64,000 bases of DNA from Pseudomonas resinovorans NBRC 106553 (GTDB lineage: Bacteria; Pseudomonadota; Gammaproteobacteria; Pseudomonadales; Pseudomonadaceae): positions 1,302,001-1,366,000 of the forward strand of contig NC_021499.1 in assembly GCF_000412695.1 (NCBI RefSeq). The letters are read 5' to 3'. Position 1 is the first letter of the stretch; the number at the start of each line of letters is the position of its first letter. The position numbers and the translations under genes were made by a program. Below, piece by piece: positions 51,927 to 60,339 of this stretch. Under the pieces are notes generated by a model. It saw nothing but the letters and a program-made list of their open reading frames with translations, did no database searches and had not been told where the DNA came from.

Positions 51927-52241
51927 ATGAGTGTGCAAGTGATCATGCGTGACGGCCAGGCGGAGTACGCGGTACTGCCCTGGGCGGAATACCAGGCGCT
52001 GCTGCGCGCCGCCGGCCAGGCCACCACGGAAAAGGCCGCCGAACCGAGCGCGACGGCATTCAGTCAACTGAAATCGCTGCGCGAAGCCCAGGGCCAGAGC
52101 CTGGAGCAACTGGCCCGCGCCGTGGGTATCAGCCCCCATTACCTGGGGCTGATCGAGAGCGGCGAGCGCGAGCCCGACGAAGCCATCAAACGTAGCCTGG
52201 CACGTATCCTCGGGGTCTCCGGCTGGGAGTCCGGATCTTGA
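51927..52241 (+). CDS. Helix-turn-helix (Xre-type) regulator
   Basis: 104-residue protein. An N-terminal strand region (VQVIMRDGQAEYAVLPWAEYQ) resembles a prevent-host-death fold. It is followed by an Xre helix-turn-helix (LKSLREAQGQSLEQLARAVGISPHYLGLIESGEREP). It heads a tightly packed operon of three genes and may be its autoregulator. No toxin partner is recognised. Confidence 0.82.
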   Translation: MSVQVIMRDGQAEYAVLPWAEYQALLRAAGQATTEKAAEPSATAFSQLKSLREAQGQSLEQLARAVGISPHYLGLIESGEREPDEAIKRSLARILGVSGWESGS

Positions 52242-52603
52242 GTCTGCGAATCAGCCGCCAGCACTGGCAAGCCCTGTTGACCGAACTGGAAGACGCCCGC
52301 CGGCAGCGCCACCTGCTGACCTACCGGGCGTTGATCGAACGTCTGCAACTGCCGTCCCCGGCGATGCAGACCCTCACCGCGGCCCTCGAGCACCTGGCGG
52401 CCCTGGATGCCCGTGCCGAGCGCCCGCTGCGCAGTTCCCTGGTGATCAGCCAGGGCGCCAGCCGCCTGCCGCGCACCGGTTACTTCGAGTGCGTGGTACG
52501 CCTGGGCCGTTTCGCCGGCCCTCCGGATGGCACCGCCGCGGCGTCCTGGCATGCCTCCGAAGTCGTGCGGGTGTTCGAGTTCTCCTACCCCGAGGAGCCC
52601 TGA
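52238..52603 (+). CDS. Conserved hypothetical protein (TTG start)
   Basis: 121-residue soluble protein beginning at a TTG codon that overlaps the stop of the HTH gene (TTGA). No domain recognised. It is positioned between an HTH regulator and a Sel1-repeat gene and is translationally coupled to both, so a shared role is likely. Confidence 0.7.
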   Translation: MSLRISRQHWQALLTELEDARRQRHLLTYRALIERLQLPSPAMQTLTAALEHLAALDARAERPLRSSLVISQGASRLPRTGYFECVVRLGRFAGPPDGTAAASWHASEVVRVFEFSYPEEP

Positions 52604-53070
52604 TGCTCTGGAAGCTGCGGGCACGGCTCGGATACCAGGTGGCGCGTTGGTTGATGCGCTTTCCCAAGCTGGTGGGCCAGCCGCGTGCCTGGCAATGGAT
52701 GCAGAGCCAGTACGGGCGCATGGCGGCCCTGGGCGATCGTTCGGCGCAGAGCTTCTACGGCCACCTGCTGCTGCATCGTGGCAAGGGCTTCGGCGCGCGG
52801 GAGGAGGGCATTCGCCTGCTGCGCCTGGCGGCCACCGCCGGTGACGGAAAGTCGGCCTACCAGCTGGGTGTGCTGAGCCTGGATGGCGACACCCGCCAGG
52901 CACCGGACGCGGCCGAGGCCGCGCGCTGGTGGGGTCTGGCGACGGCAGCCGGCCACCCTCTGGCCGCCCGCAAGCTGGCTGATCTCTACCGCAATGGCGG
53001 CCCGGGCCTGGAGCCCGATCCCGCCGCCGCCTACCGTGCGGCCCAGCGTGCCGCCGAGCTGGGGCTCTAG
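52603..53070 (+). CDS. Sel1-repeat protein
   Basis: 155-residue protein with three Sel1-like TPR repeats (AQSFYGHLLL, AYQLGVLSLDGDTRQ, ARKLADLYRNGG). Such repeats bind proteins. The start ATG overlaps the upstream stop (TGATG). Confidence 0.85.
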   Translation: MLWKLRARLGYQVARWLMRFPKLVGQPRAWQWMQSQYGRMAALGDRSAQSFYGHLLLHRGKGFGAREEGIRLLRLAATAGDGKSAYQLGVLSLDGDTRQAPDAAEAARWWGLATAAGHPLAARKLADLYRNGGPGLEPDPAAAYRAAQRAAELGL

Positions 53071-53082
53071 CTTGCCCTGCCC

Positions 53083-53114
53083 GTTGGGCTTCGCGTAGCT
53101 CAGCCACAACCTAC
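53083..53114. repeat. REP family B, single arm
   Basis: GTTGGGCTTCGCGTAGCTCA and GCCACAACCTAC match the complement of the left arm at 35209. A decayed second arm is at about 53145-53162. Confidence 0.65.
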
Positions 53115-53186
53115 GCCATTGATGTACCCAGGCGGCGTACACGAGCACAGCGAAGCCCAATACCGGGCTCCGCAATGCTGGGTAGC

Positions 53187-54932
53187 TCACACCGCTTCGA
53201 TGATATGCAGGCTGTAGCCGGGGATGGCCTTGGCGTGGCGCTTGGCTTCCGAGGCGAGGCTCGCCAGCTGCGCCGCGTCCAGTTGGCTGCAATCCTCGGT
53301 CTTGAGAGTCACCACGCCTATGGATATCGACAGCAGCGGGTATTCCTCGCGCTGGCCGTGGCGGTTGTGGGCCACGAAGCAACCCGCTTCCAGGTGGTCA
53401 TTGCGATAGAAGCGCCGGCACTGCCCCTGGAAGTCCTCCAGCAGCTGGTTGAGCCGCAGGCGCCAGTCTTCCGAACCCAGCACCAGCATGAAGTCGTCGC
53501 CGCCGATATGGCCGACGAAGTCCCGTGCGGGGTCTACCCGCTCGCTCAGGCATTGGGCGAGGCACAGCAGCACTTCGTCGCCCTTGGCGTAGCCGTAGAG
53601 ATCGTTGAAGGGCTTGAAGCTGTCGATGTCCACGTAGCAGACCACCGCCTGGCGTTGCTGATGCAGCAGGCGGGTCAGGCACTGCTGGATCGGCACATTG
53701 CCGGGCAGCAGGGTCAGCGGGTTGGCGTGGCGGGCCTGCTGGATCTTCAGCTCGGTGATCAGCTTGAGCACGTCGATCACCCGCCCCAGGCCCCGGTAGC
53801 GGCCGTCGAGGATGATGATGAAGTCTTCCTCGATACGCTGGCGCGCGCGGCTGGTGAGCAGGCGGCTGACCTGCTGCAGGGACTGCCCCAGCTCCACGGC
53901 GAGGAAGTCCGTGCTCATCAGCCTGCTCACCGGTTTGCGGGTGAGCAGGTCGGTGGCGAAGGGGCGCAGCAGCGCTTCGGACAGCAAGTGGCGATGGACG
54001 ATGCCCACCGGCCGCTGGTGCGCGTCCAGCACCGCCAGTGAATTGAGGTTGGCCTGGGCACGGAAGGCCTCCAGCACCCGGTGGATGGGCGTGTCCTCGT
54101 GCACGGCGGGTTGCTCGTTGAGCAGCGCGCCGAGGTCGCTGGTCTCTTCGTTCAGGCTGCTGATCGATTCCACCGCCGGCAGCAGGGCGCGGGCATCGCG
54201 GGACGGGTTTTCATGGGGTCGGCCGAGCAGGTAGCCCTGGACCAGGTCGACGCCCATTTCGGCCAGTACGGCGAGTTCCTCCGCAAGCTCGATGCCTTCG
54301 GCGATCACCTGGGCGCGAGAGGCCTTGGCCATCTTCAGGATGGATTCGACGAACTCGCGCTTGACCGCGTCCTGGTGGATGCCGTCGATGAAATGGCGGT
54401 CGATCTTCACGTAGTCCGGGCGCAGTTCCGACCACAGGCGCAGGCTGGAGTAGCCGGCGCCGAGATCGTCCAGGGCGATGGAGAAGCCCATGGCGCGATA
54501 GTGGTGCAAGGCGGTGTCGAGCAGGTTGAAGTCTTCGGTGGGCGTCTGCTCGGTGAGTTCGATCACCACCCGGCTGGGCGGGATGCCGAAGGCCTGCAGC
54601 ATCTTCAGGGTGCGTCCCGGCTGGTGCGCCGGGTCCAGCAGGGATTCCGGGGAGACGTTGAGGAACAGCAGGCCGTCGAGCCCCAGCGCCTTGAAGCGGC
54701 TGCAGGCGCTCTTGCGGCAGGCCATTTCCAGTTCGCTCAGGCGGCCGGCGTGGCGCGCCACGGCAAACAGGGTGACCGGCGGGTGCAACGGGCTGTTGGA
54801 CGGGCCGCGGGTCAGGGCTTCATAGCCGAGGATGCGTCGCTCCGACAGCGACAGGATAGGCTGGAACAGGCTGTGCAGGTCGCCGTGAGCGAGGATCATG
54901 CCCAATGCGCTCAACTGCTCGGTGACGGTCAT
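53187..54932 (-). CDS. EAL-CBS-GGDEF protein (c-di-GMP turnover)
   Basis: 581-residue cytoplasmic protein. An N-terminal EAL phosphodiesterase domain (about residues 1-250, LGYEALTRG and DDLGAGYSS) is followed by a pair of CBS domains (about 265-390) and a C-terminal GGDEF domain with a GGDDF active site. The order EAL first, then CBS, then GGDEF is unusual; CBS pairs often bind adenine nucleotides. The start codon lies only 14 bases from the ISL3 insertion site. Confidence 0.87.
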   Translation of the reverse strand: MTVTEQLSALGMILAHGDLHSLFQPILSLSERRILGYEALTRGPSNSPLHPPVTLFAVARHAGRLSELEMACRKSACSRFKALGLDGLLFLNVSPESLLDPAHQPGRTLKMLQAFGIPPSRVVIELTEQTPTEDFNLLDTALHHYRAMGFSIALDDLGAGYSSLRLWSELRPDYVKIDRHFIDGIHQDAVKREFVESILKMAKASRAQVIAEGIELAEELAVLAEMGVDLVQGYLLGRPHENPSRDARALLPAVESISSLNEETSDLGALLNEQPAVHEDTPIHRVLEAFRAQANLNSLAVLDAHQRPVGIVHRHLLSEALLRPFATDLLTRKPVSRLMSTDFLAVELGQSLQQVSRLLTSRARQRIEEDFIIILDGRYRGLGRVIDVLKLITELKIQQARHANPLTLLPGNVPIQQCLTRLLHQQRQAVVCYVDIDSFKPFNDLYGYAKGDEVLLCLAQCLSERVDPARDFVGHIGGDDFMLVLGSEDWRLRLNQLLEDFQGQCRRFYRNDHLEAGCFVAHNRHGQREEYPLLSISIGVVTLKTEDCSQLDAAQLASLASEAKRHAKAIPGYSLHIIEAV

Positions 54933-54946
54933 GCTGTTACTCGTGA

Positions 54947-54954
54947 AAAGAAAA
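54947..54954. repeat. Left 8-bp target-site duplication of the ISL3 element
   Basis: AAAGAAAA, matching 56260-56267. Confidence 0.92.
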
Positions 54955-56259
54955 GGTTCTTCGCGGATTCAGGGGGAAGAGCGAGTTGACAGTCAGGGAA
55001 GTGGGTAGATTGGCAGTCGCCAAACGAACCAACCCCCACTCCCTGCTGCCGCCGTGAATCCTATTGATCTTGCCCAGTTCTGGCCAGGCTACGAGGTCGT
55101 CGCCTGTCGCCAAGCCACTCACGACACCCTGCTGATTGAGCTCGAACCTCAAGCCGGCTCCCTCCCCAAATGTGGCCGCTGTCACCAAGACTGCCCGCTG
55201 ATCCACGAGCGGCGAATCCGCCAGGTGCGTGACCGTGACCTGCTGGATCAGCGCGTGCTGCTCCAACTGCCGGTGCGTCGCGTCGATTGCCTGGATTGTG
55301 GGCGGGTGACCGAGCGGATCGACTGGCTGGAGCCGGCGTCACGCCTGACTCAGCGTTTGCGCGTCTGGCTCGAGGGTTTGCTGCAATTGCTGCCGATCAG
55401 TCACGTCAGCCGCCTCACTGGCCTGCATTGGCACACGCTCAAGACGCTCGACAAGCGCCGCCTGGACGCCTCGGTTGGCGCGTTTGAGCCAGGCGAGGTG
55501 CGTCGGCTGGTGATGGACGAGTTTGCCCTGCACAAGGGGCATCGTTACGCCACGGTGATCATGGATGCCGAGCGCACGCGGGTGCTGTGGGTCGGGCATG
55601 GCAACAGCCGTGAGGCGATCCGTCCGTTCTTCGAATTGCTCGGCGAGCACTGCCGGCAGATCGAGGCGGTGGCCATGGACATGAACACCGCCTTCGACCT
55701 CGAGGTGAAACGGCATTGCCCGCAGGCCGAGGTGGTGTACGACCTGTTCCACGTGGTGGCGCGCTACGGCCGGGACGTGATCGACCGGATCCGGGTCGAC
55801 CAGGCCAACCTCCTGCGCCAGGACAAACCGGCGCGCAAGGTGGTCAAGCAAAGCCGCTGGCTGTTGCTGCGCAATCGCGAAAACCTCAAGGGCGGACAGG
55901 CCGTGCAGTTGCAGGAATTGCTCGCGGCCAACCAGCCACTGGCCACGGCCTACGTGCTCAAGGACGCATTAAAGGAAATCTGGTACGCCCCCAGTGTGCA
56001 GGACGGCTGGCGGCGCTGGCGAACCTGGCTGCGGCACGCCCGGGACAGCGGCTTGGCGCCGCTCCAACGCTTTGCCAGGAACCTCAAGCGTTACGCGCGC
56101 GGCATCCTCGCCAGCGCCCGTTTCCCCTTGCACACCAGCCAGCTGGAAGGGGTGAACAACCGCATCAAAGTGATCAAGCGCATGGCCTATGGCTTCCGCG
56201 ACTCGGCCTACTTCTTCCTGAAAATCAAGGCCGCCTTCCCCGGGAAAGCGCGATGAACC
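54955..56259 (+). mobile_element. ISL3-family insertion sequence, 1305 bp, complete
   Basis: The terminal inverted repeats begin GGTTCTTCGCG on the left and GGTTCATCGCG on the right (about 20 of 27 bases match). It is flanked by AAAGAAAA on both sides, and carries one intact transposase. It lies between the EAL-CBS-GGDEF gene and prc. Confidence 0.95.
55054..56256 (+). CDS. ISL3-family transposase
   Basis: 400 residues starting at GTG 55054. Zinc-ribbon-like Cys pairs (CGRCHQDC, CLDCGR) are followed by the DDE core with VMDEFALHKGHRYATVIMD, AMDMNTAFD and LEGVNNRIKVIKRMAYGF. It is full-length without frameshift. Confidence 0.95.
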   Translation: MNPIDLAQFWPGYEVVACRQATHDTLLIELEPQAGSLPKCGRCHQDCPLIHERRIRQVRDRDLLDQRVLLQLPVRRVDCLDCGRVTERIDWLEPASRLTQRLRVWLEGLLQLLPISHVSRLTGLHWHTLKTLDKRRLDASVGAFEPGEVRRLVMDEFALHKGHRYATVIMDAERTRVLWVGHGNSREAIRPFFELLGEHCRQIEAVAMDMNTAFDLEVKRHCPQAEVVYDLFHVVARYGRDVIDRIRVDQANLLRQDKPARKVVKQSRWLLLRNRENLKGGQAVQLQELLAANQPLATAYVLKDALKEIWYAPSVQDGWRRWRTWLRHARDSGLAPLQRFARNLKRYARGILASARFPLHTSQLEGVNNRIKVIKRMAYGFRDSAYFFLKIKAAFPGKAR

Positions 56260-56267
56260 AAAGAAAA
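56260..56267. repeat. Right 8-bp target-site duplication
   Basis: AAAGAAAA, matching 54947-54954. Read on the minus strand it is TTTTCTTT, the T run that followed the prc terminator hairpin. Confidence 0.92.
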
Positions 56268-56288
56268 GGGGCCGCTTGTGCGGCCCCC
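56268..56288 (-). terminator. Terminator of prc, with IS inserted in its T run
   Basis: The stem GGGGCCGC/GCGGCCCC lies after the prc stop. On the minus strand the following TTTTCTTT is the IS target duplication. Confidence 0.8.
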
Positions 56289-56328
56289 GGATTTCACGAC
56301 AGTTGTGTGACGGCGTTATGACATCATT

Positions 56329-58407
56329 TCAGTGTTTCGCCACTGCGGAGTCCAAGCCCAGGAAGTCCAGCAGGATCTGCCCGGTTTCGTTCAGGTAGGC
56401 GTCGTCCTCCGGCTTGGTCTTGTCCTCTTCCGGCAGGGCATCTTCGTCCTCCTGCTTGAGTTCCTTCAGCAGCTCTTCACCCTTGGCCTTGCGACGGGTG
56501 TTCTCCATCGCCAGCTGCTTGGCTTCGATGTCCTGCTGCTCGGCACGACGCTTGGTTTCGTTGAGGCTGACCACGGTGTCCGTCATCAGGCTCTGCGCCA
56601 GCGCAAGGCGCTCACGGCTGTAGACGAAGTCCGGATCGTTGGCTGTGCGCGCATCGTGACGGGCCTTCAGTTCAGCCAGGAACGGCTTGAAGGGGTCCAT
56701 CTCGGGCTTGATCGCCGGGCGGATGCTGTCCCAGGGCATGGCCTCGGGCAGGGCGCTTTCACCGATCTGCTTGGTGTCCACAACCGCGGGGTACTCGATG
56801 TCCGGCAGTACGCCCTGATGCTGGGTGCTCTGGCCGGAGACGCGGTAGAACTTGGCCAGGGTCAGCTTCAGTTCGCCGTGGTTCAGCGGCTGGATGGTCT
56901 GTACCGTGCCCTTGCCGAAGGTCTGGCCGCCGATGATCAGTGCGCGGTGGTAGTCCTGCATGGCGCCGGCGAAGATTTCCGAGGCCGAGGCGGAGAGACG
57001 GTTGACCAGCACGGCCATGGGGCCGGTGAAGTAAGTGCCGGTGTTCTCGTCAGCCAGTACGTCGACCCGACCGTCGCTGTTGCGCACCAGGACCGTCGGG
57101 CCCTGCTCGATGAACAGGCCGGTCAGCTCGGTGGCTTCCTGCAGGGAGCCGCCGCCGTTGTTGCGCAGGTCGATGACCACGCCGTCGACATTGGCCTTCT
57201 GCAGCTCGCCGAGGAGTTTCTTCACGTCGCGAGTGGTGCTCTTGTACTCGGGATCGCCGGCGCGGAACGCCTTGAAGTCCAGGTAGAAGGCCGGAATCTC
57301 GATCACGCCGAGCTTGAACTTCCTGCCTTCATGCTCGAGGTTGAGGATCGACTTCTTCGCCGCCTGCTCTTCCAGCTTCACGGCTTCGCGGGTGATGGAG
57401 ACGACCTTGCTGGTCTGGTCGTTCGGCGCGTTGCTCGCCGGGATCACTTCCAGGCGCACCACCGAGCCTTTCGGGCCACGGATCAGCTTGACCACTTCGT
57501 CCAGGCGCCAGCCGATCACGTCGACCATCTCGCCATCGCCCTGGGCGACACCGACGATCTTGTCCGCCGGGGCCACCTGCTTGCTCTTCTCGGCCGGACC
57601 GGCCGGGACCAGGCGCACCACCTTGACGTACTCGTTGTCGCTTTGCAGCACTGCGCCGATGCCCTCGAGGGACAGGCTCATGTTGATGTCGAAGTTCTCA
57701 GCGTTGTCCGGGGAGAGGTACTGGGTGTGCGGGTCGTAGGTCTGCGCAAAGGCGTTGATGTAGGCCTGGAACACGTCCTCGCCGCGGGTCTGATCGAGGC
57801 GCGCGAGTTGGTTCTTGTAGCGTTTGACCAGCAGTTCCTGGATGGCCTTGGGTTCCTTCTTGGCCAGCTTCAGGCGCAGCACTTCATCTTTCACACGCTT
57901 GCGCCAGAGGTCGTCGAGGGCGGCGCGGTCCTTGGCCCAGGGCGCCTTCTCGCGGTCGGTCTCGAGGCTTTCGTCGATGGTGAAGTCGATCTTGTCGACG
58001 CCCTTGTCGAGCATCGCCAGGGCGAACTCCAGGCGCTCCTTGAGACGGTCCAGGTGACGCTTGTAGATGATGAAGCCGGGCTCCAGGTCGCCGCTTTTCA
58101 GCAGGTCGTCGAAGCGCGTGCGCCATTTGTCGAATTCCGCGATATCGGCGGCGGTGAAGTACATCCGCGCGGGGTCGAGGAGCTTGAGGTAGCCCTCGTA
58201 GATCTTCACCGAGCGCTCGTCGTTGAGCGGTGGCTTGTTGTAGTGGTGACGCTTGAGCAGTTCCACCACGTTGAGGCTGGCGATCACCTGTTCGCGGTCG
58301 GGCTGGATGGCGTCCCAGCTGTTCGCGGCGGTGGTGGCGGCCTGCAGTGGCATGACGCCAACGCTGAGGGCCAGGACAAGGGCGGAACTGATCAGGGAAC
58401 GCTTCAT
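56329..58407 (-). CDS. prc: Carboxy-terminal processing peptidase Prc (tail-specific protease)
   Basis: 692-residue periplasmic Ser/Lys protease. Signal peptide to about residue 24, PDZ domain around 230-320 (EGIGAVLQSDNEYVKV), and catalytic Ser in LSASASEIF with Lys in QTFGKGTVQ. It degrades tagged or misfolded envelope proteins; in P. aeruginosa (algO) it also affects alginate by acting on MucA. Start ATG 58407 gives a clean leader; 58440 is a possible alternative. The much longer upstream reading is a run-through of the divergent qor gene's complement. Confidence 0.93.
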   Translation of the reverse strand: MKRSLISSALVLALSVGVMPLQAATTAANSWDAIQPDREQVIASLNVVELLKRHHYNKPPLNDERSVKIYEGYLKLLDPARMYFTAADIAEFDKWRTRFDDLLKSGDLEPGFIIYKRHLDRLKERLEFALAMLDKGVDKIDFTIDESLETDREKAPWAKDRAALDDLWRKRVKDEVLRLKLAKKEPKAIQELLVKRYKNQLARLDQTRGEDVFQAYINAFAQTYDPHTQYLSPDNAENFDINMSLSLEGIGAVLQSDNEYVKVVRLVPAGPAEKSKQVAPADKIVGVAQGDGEMVDVIGWRLDEVVKLIRGPKGSVVRLEVIPASNAPNDQTSKVVSITREAVKLEEQAAKKSILNLEHEGRKFKLGVIEIPAFYLDFKAFRAGDPEYKSTTRDVKKLLGELQKANVDGVVIDLRNNGGGSLQEATELTGLFIEQGPTVLVRNSDGRVDVLADENTGTYFTGPMAVLVNRLSASASEIFAGAMQDYHRALIIGGQTFGKGTVQTIQPLNHGELKLTLAKFYRVSGQSTQHQGVLPDIEYPAVVDTKQIGESALPEAMPWDSIRPAIKPEMDPFKPFLAELKARHDARTANDPDFVYSRERLALAQSLMTDTVVSLNETKRRAEQQDIEAKQLAMENTRRKAKGEELLKELKQEDEDALPEEDKTKPEDDAYLNETGQILLDFLGLDSAVAKH

Positions 58408-58533
58408 GCTGATTCGACGTCGAGACAGGTGATATCGCATATTAGGCCGTAATTGAGAGCGCCAGGTTCCATCGGCGCAATACAAAGGCCCGGCAGCTCG
58501 CCGGGCCAGGTCAGATCTCACTATGGAGGCACC

Positions 58534-59499
58534 GTGAAGGCATTGCAAGGCGTCGAAGGGCGCGTGGAGTGGGGGGAGCGGGCCAGTCCGGCCTGTGACG
58601 TCGGGCAGGTGCGGATTCGCGTGGCGGCCGCTGGTCTGAATCGTGCGGACCTGTTGCAGCGCGCGGGCCTTTACCCGCCGCCGCCAGGGGCCAGCGACAT
58701 CCTCGGCCTGGAGGCGTCCGGGGTGATAGTCGAGGTGGGCGCCGGCAGCGGTGCCTGGCGTGTCGGCGACCGCGTCTGCTGCCTGTTGGCGGGTGGCGGG
58801 ATGGCCGAGGAAGTGGTGGTGGACGCTCGTCACGTGCTGCCGGTGCCCGAAGGCCTGTCCCTGGCCGAGGCTGCCGCGTTGCCTGAGGTATATGCCACCG
58901 CTTGGCTCAATCTGTTCCAGCTGGCCGCGCTCAAGCCCGGCGAGAAGGTGCTGCTGCATGCCGGCGCCAGCGGTGTCGGTTCGGCCGCGATCCAGCTGTG
59001 CAAGGCCTTTGGCAGCCCCTGCTGGGTCAGCGTCGGCTCCGCCGAGCGCCTGGCCTACTGCGAATCCCTCGGCGCACAGGGTGGCGCGCTGCGCGGCGAA
59101 GGCCTGGAAAGCCTGCGGGACTTCGGGCCCTTCGATGTGATCCTCGACCCGGTGGGAGGCAACTACGCCAGCCTCAACCTGGCCCTGGCCGCCACCGATG
59201 GCCGTTGGGTGAACATCGGCCTGATGGGCGGGCGCAAGGCCGAGCTGGACCTGGCCCTGGTGCTGGGCAAGCGCGTGCAACTGATCGGCTCCACCCTGCG
59301 CAGCCGCGACGAGCAGTTCAAGGCCGACCTCATCAGCGAACTGCGCCAGCATGTCTGGCCACTGTTCGCCGAAGGACGACTGCAACCGCGTCTGGAACGG
59401 GCCTTCCCGGCCAAGGACGCCGAGGTGGCCTTCGAGGCGCTGGCGAGCAACCAGGTGGAAGGAAAACTCGTGCTGGTGCTCGACGAAAGCCTCGCCTGA
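58534..59499 (+). CDS. NADPH:quinone oxidoreductase (zeta-crystallin type)
   Basis: 321-residue medium-chain dehydrogenase. NADPH site GASGVGSAAIQLCK near residue 145; N-terminal NRADLLQRAGLYPPPPGASDILGLEASG is the family signature. It has no zinc ligands. Start is GTG 58534 after GGAGG. It is divergent from prc and reduces quinones or related enones. Confidence 0.9.
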   Translation: MKALQGVEGRVEWGERASPACDVGQVRIRVAAAGLNRADLLQRAGLYPPPPGASDILGLEASGVIVEVGAGSGAWRVGDRVCCLLAGGGMAEEVVVDARHVLPVPEGLSLAEAAALPEVYATAWLNLFQLAALKPGEKVLLHAGASGVGSAAIQLCKAFGSPCWVSVGSAERLAYCESLGAQGGALRGEGLESLRDFGPFDVILDPVGGNYASLNLALAATDGRWVNIGLMGGRKAELDLALVLGKRVQLIGSTLRSRDEQFKADLISELRQHVWPLFAEGRLQPRLERAFPAKDAEVAFEALASNQVEGKLVLVLDESLA

Positions 59500-59550
59500 G
59501 GCCCTGGCCTGAGCGCTACAGACCCCATGGTCCGTGGCGTTCAGGCCAGG

Positions 59551-59587
59551 ATTGAAGTACTCAATCGATCTGATGACCTCAATCAAT
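59551..59587 (+). promoter_or_regulatory. Candidate OxyR-binding site upstream of ahpC
   Basis: ATTG-N7-CAAT-N7-ATGA-N7-CAAT has the exact 4-N7-4-N7-4-N7-4 spacing of the OxyR consensus ATAG-N7-CTAT-N7-ATAG-N7-CTAT, with 3, 3, 2 and 3 of 4 bases matching. It lies 68 bases before the ahpC start. Confidence 0.6.
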
Positions 59588-59654
59588 ATGATCTTTTTGG
59601 AATAACCCCATAGTCTTCGTCGGGTAAATTTTCTAACCCAACGAGGACGTTGCG

Positions 59655-60218
59655 ATGTCTCTGATCAATACCGAAGTCAAACCTTTCAAAGCAACCGCCT
59701 ACCACCACGGCAAGTTCGTCGAAGTCACCGAAGCCAGCCTGAAAGGCAAGTGGTCCGTATTCTTCTTCTACCCGGCCGACTTCACCTTCGTTTGCCCCAC
59801 CGAGCTGGGCGACCTGGCTGACAACTACGCCGAGTTCCAGAAGCTGGGCGTGGAGATCTACGGCGTGTCCACCGACACCCACTTCACCCACAAAGCCTGG
59901 CACGACACTTCCGACACCATCGGCAAGATCCAGTACCCGCTGGTTGGCGACCCCACCTGGGTCCTGTCCAAGAACTTCGACGTGCTGATCGAAGAAGCTG
60001 GCCTGGCTGACCGTGGCACCTTCGTGATCGATCCGGAAGGCAAGATCCAGATCGTCGAAGTCAACGCCGGTGGTATCGGCCGTGACGCCCAGGAACTGCT
60101 GCGCAAGGTCAAGGCTGCCCAGTACGTGGCCGCCCACCCGGGCGAAGTCTGCCCGGCCAAGTGGAAGGAAGGCGAAGCCACTCTGGCTCCCTCCCTCGAC
60201 CTCGTAGGCAAAATCTAA
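59655..60218 (+). CDS. ahpC: Alkyl hydroperoxide reductase subunit C (peroxiredoxin)
   Basis: 187-residue typical 2-Cys peroxiredoxin. The peroxidatic Cys is in [11 protein letters not shown], and the resolving Cys in GEVCPAKW. It reduces hydrogen peroxide and organic peroxides with electrons from AhpF. It is followed by a structured intergenic region and ahpF. Confidence 0.96.
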   Translation: MSLINTEVKPFKATAYHHGKFVEVTEASLKGKWSVFFFYPADFTFVCPTELGDLADNYAEFQKLGVEIYGVSTDTHFTHKAWHDTSDTIGKIQYPLVGDPTWVLSKNFDVLIEEAGLADRGTFVIDPEGKIQIVEVNAGGIGRDAQELLRKVKAAQYVAAHPGEVCPAKWKEGEATLAPSLDLVGKI

Positions 60219-60231
60219 GCCTGCTGCTCCA

Positions 60232-60255
60232 AGCGGACGGCGCTAGCCGTCCGCT
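60232..60255 (+). terminator. Intercistronic hairpin between ahpC and ahpF
   Basis: A perfect 10-bp stem AGCGGACGGC/GCCGTCCGCT with a GCTA loop. No T run follows, so it is more likely a 3' protector of ahpC RNA or a partial attenuator. Confidence 0.65.
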
Positions 60256-60263
60256 CTGCATCA

Positions 60264-60310
60264 CACCCCTCATCCCGTTTCGGGCGGTCGGCAACGACCG
60301 TCGAGGGGTG
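60264..60310 (+). other. Three-way-junction RNA structure in the ahpC-ahpF leader
   Basis: Outer stem CACCCCTC (60264-60271) with GAGGGGTG (60303-60310) encloses two hairpins, CCCG-TTT-CGGG (60274-60284) and CGGTCG-GCAA-CGACCG (60285-60300), the latter with a GNRA tetraloop. It lies 29 bases before the ahpF start codon. Confidence 0.55.
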
Positions 60311-60339
60311 ACTCATGCCCGCAAGAAAGGAAATCGCCC

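Noticed and set aside
51927..52603. Toxin-antitoxin pair
   Set aside because: The first protein looks like an antitoxin-type HTH, but the second has no recognised toxin fold or typical size, and a third coupled gene follows.
56332..58452. Plus-strand open reading of 706 codons
   Set aside because: Complement of prc. The real prc frame has PDZ and Ser/Lys protease motifs.
58408..59586. N-terminal extension of prc over the quinone oxidoreductase gene
   Set aside because: The extension runs antisense to the oxidoreductase and would bury the prc signal peptide.
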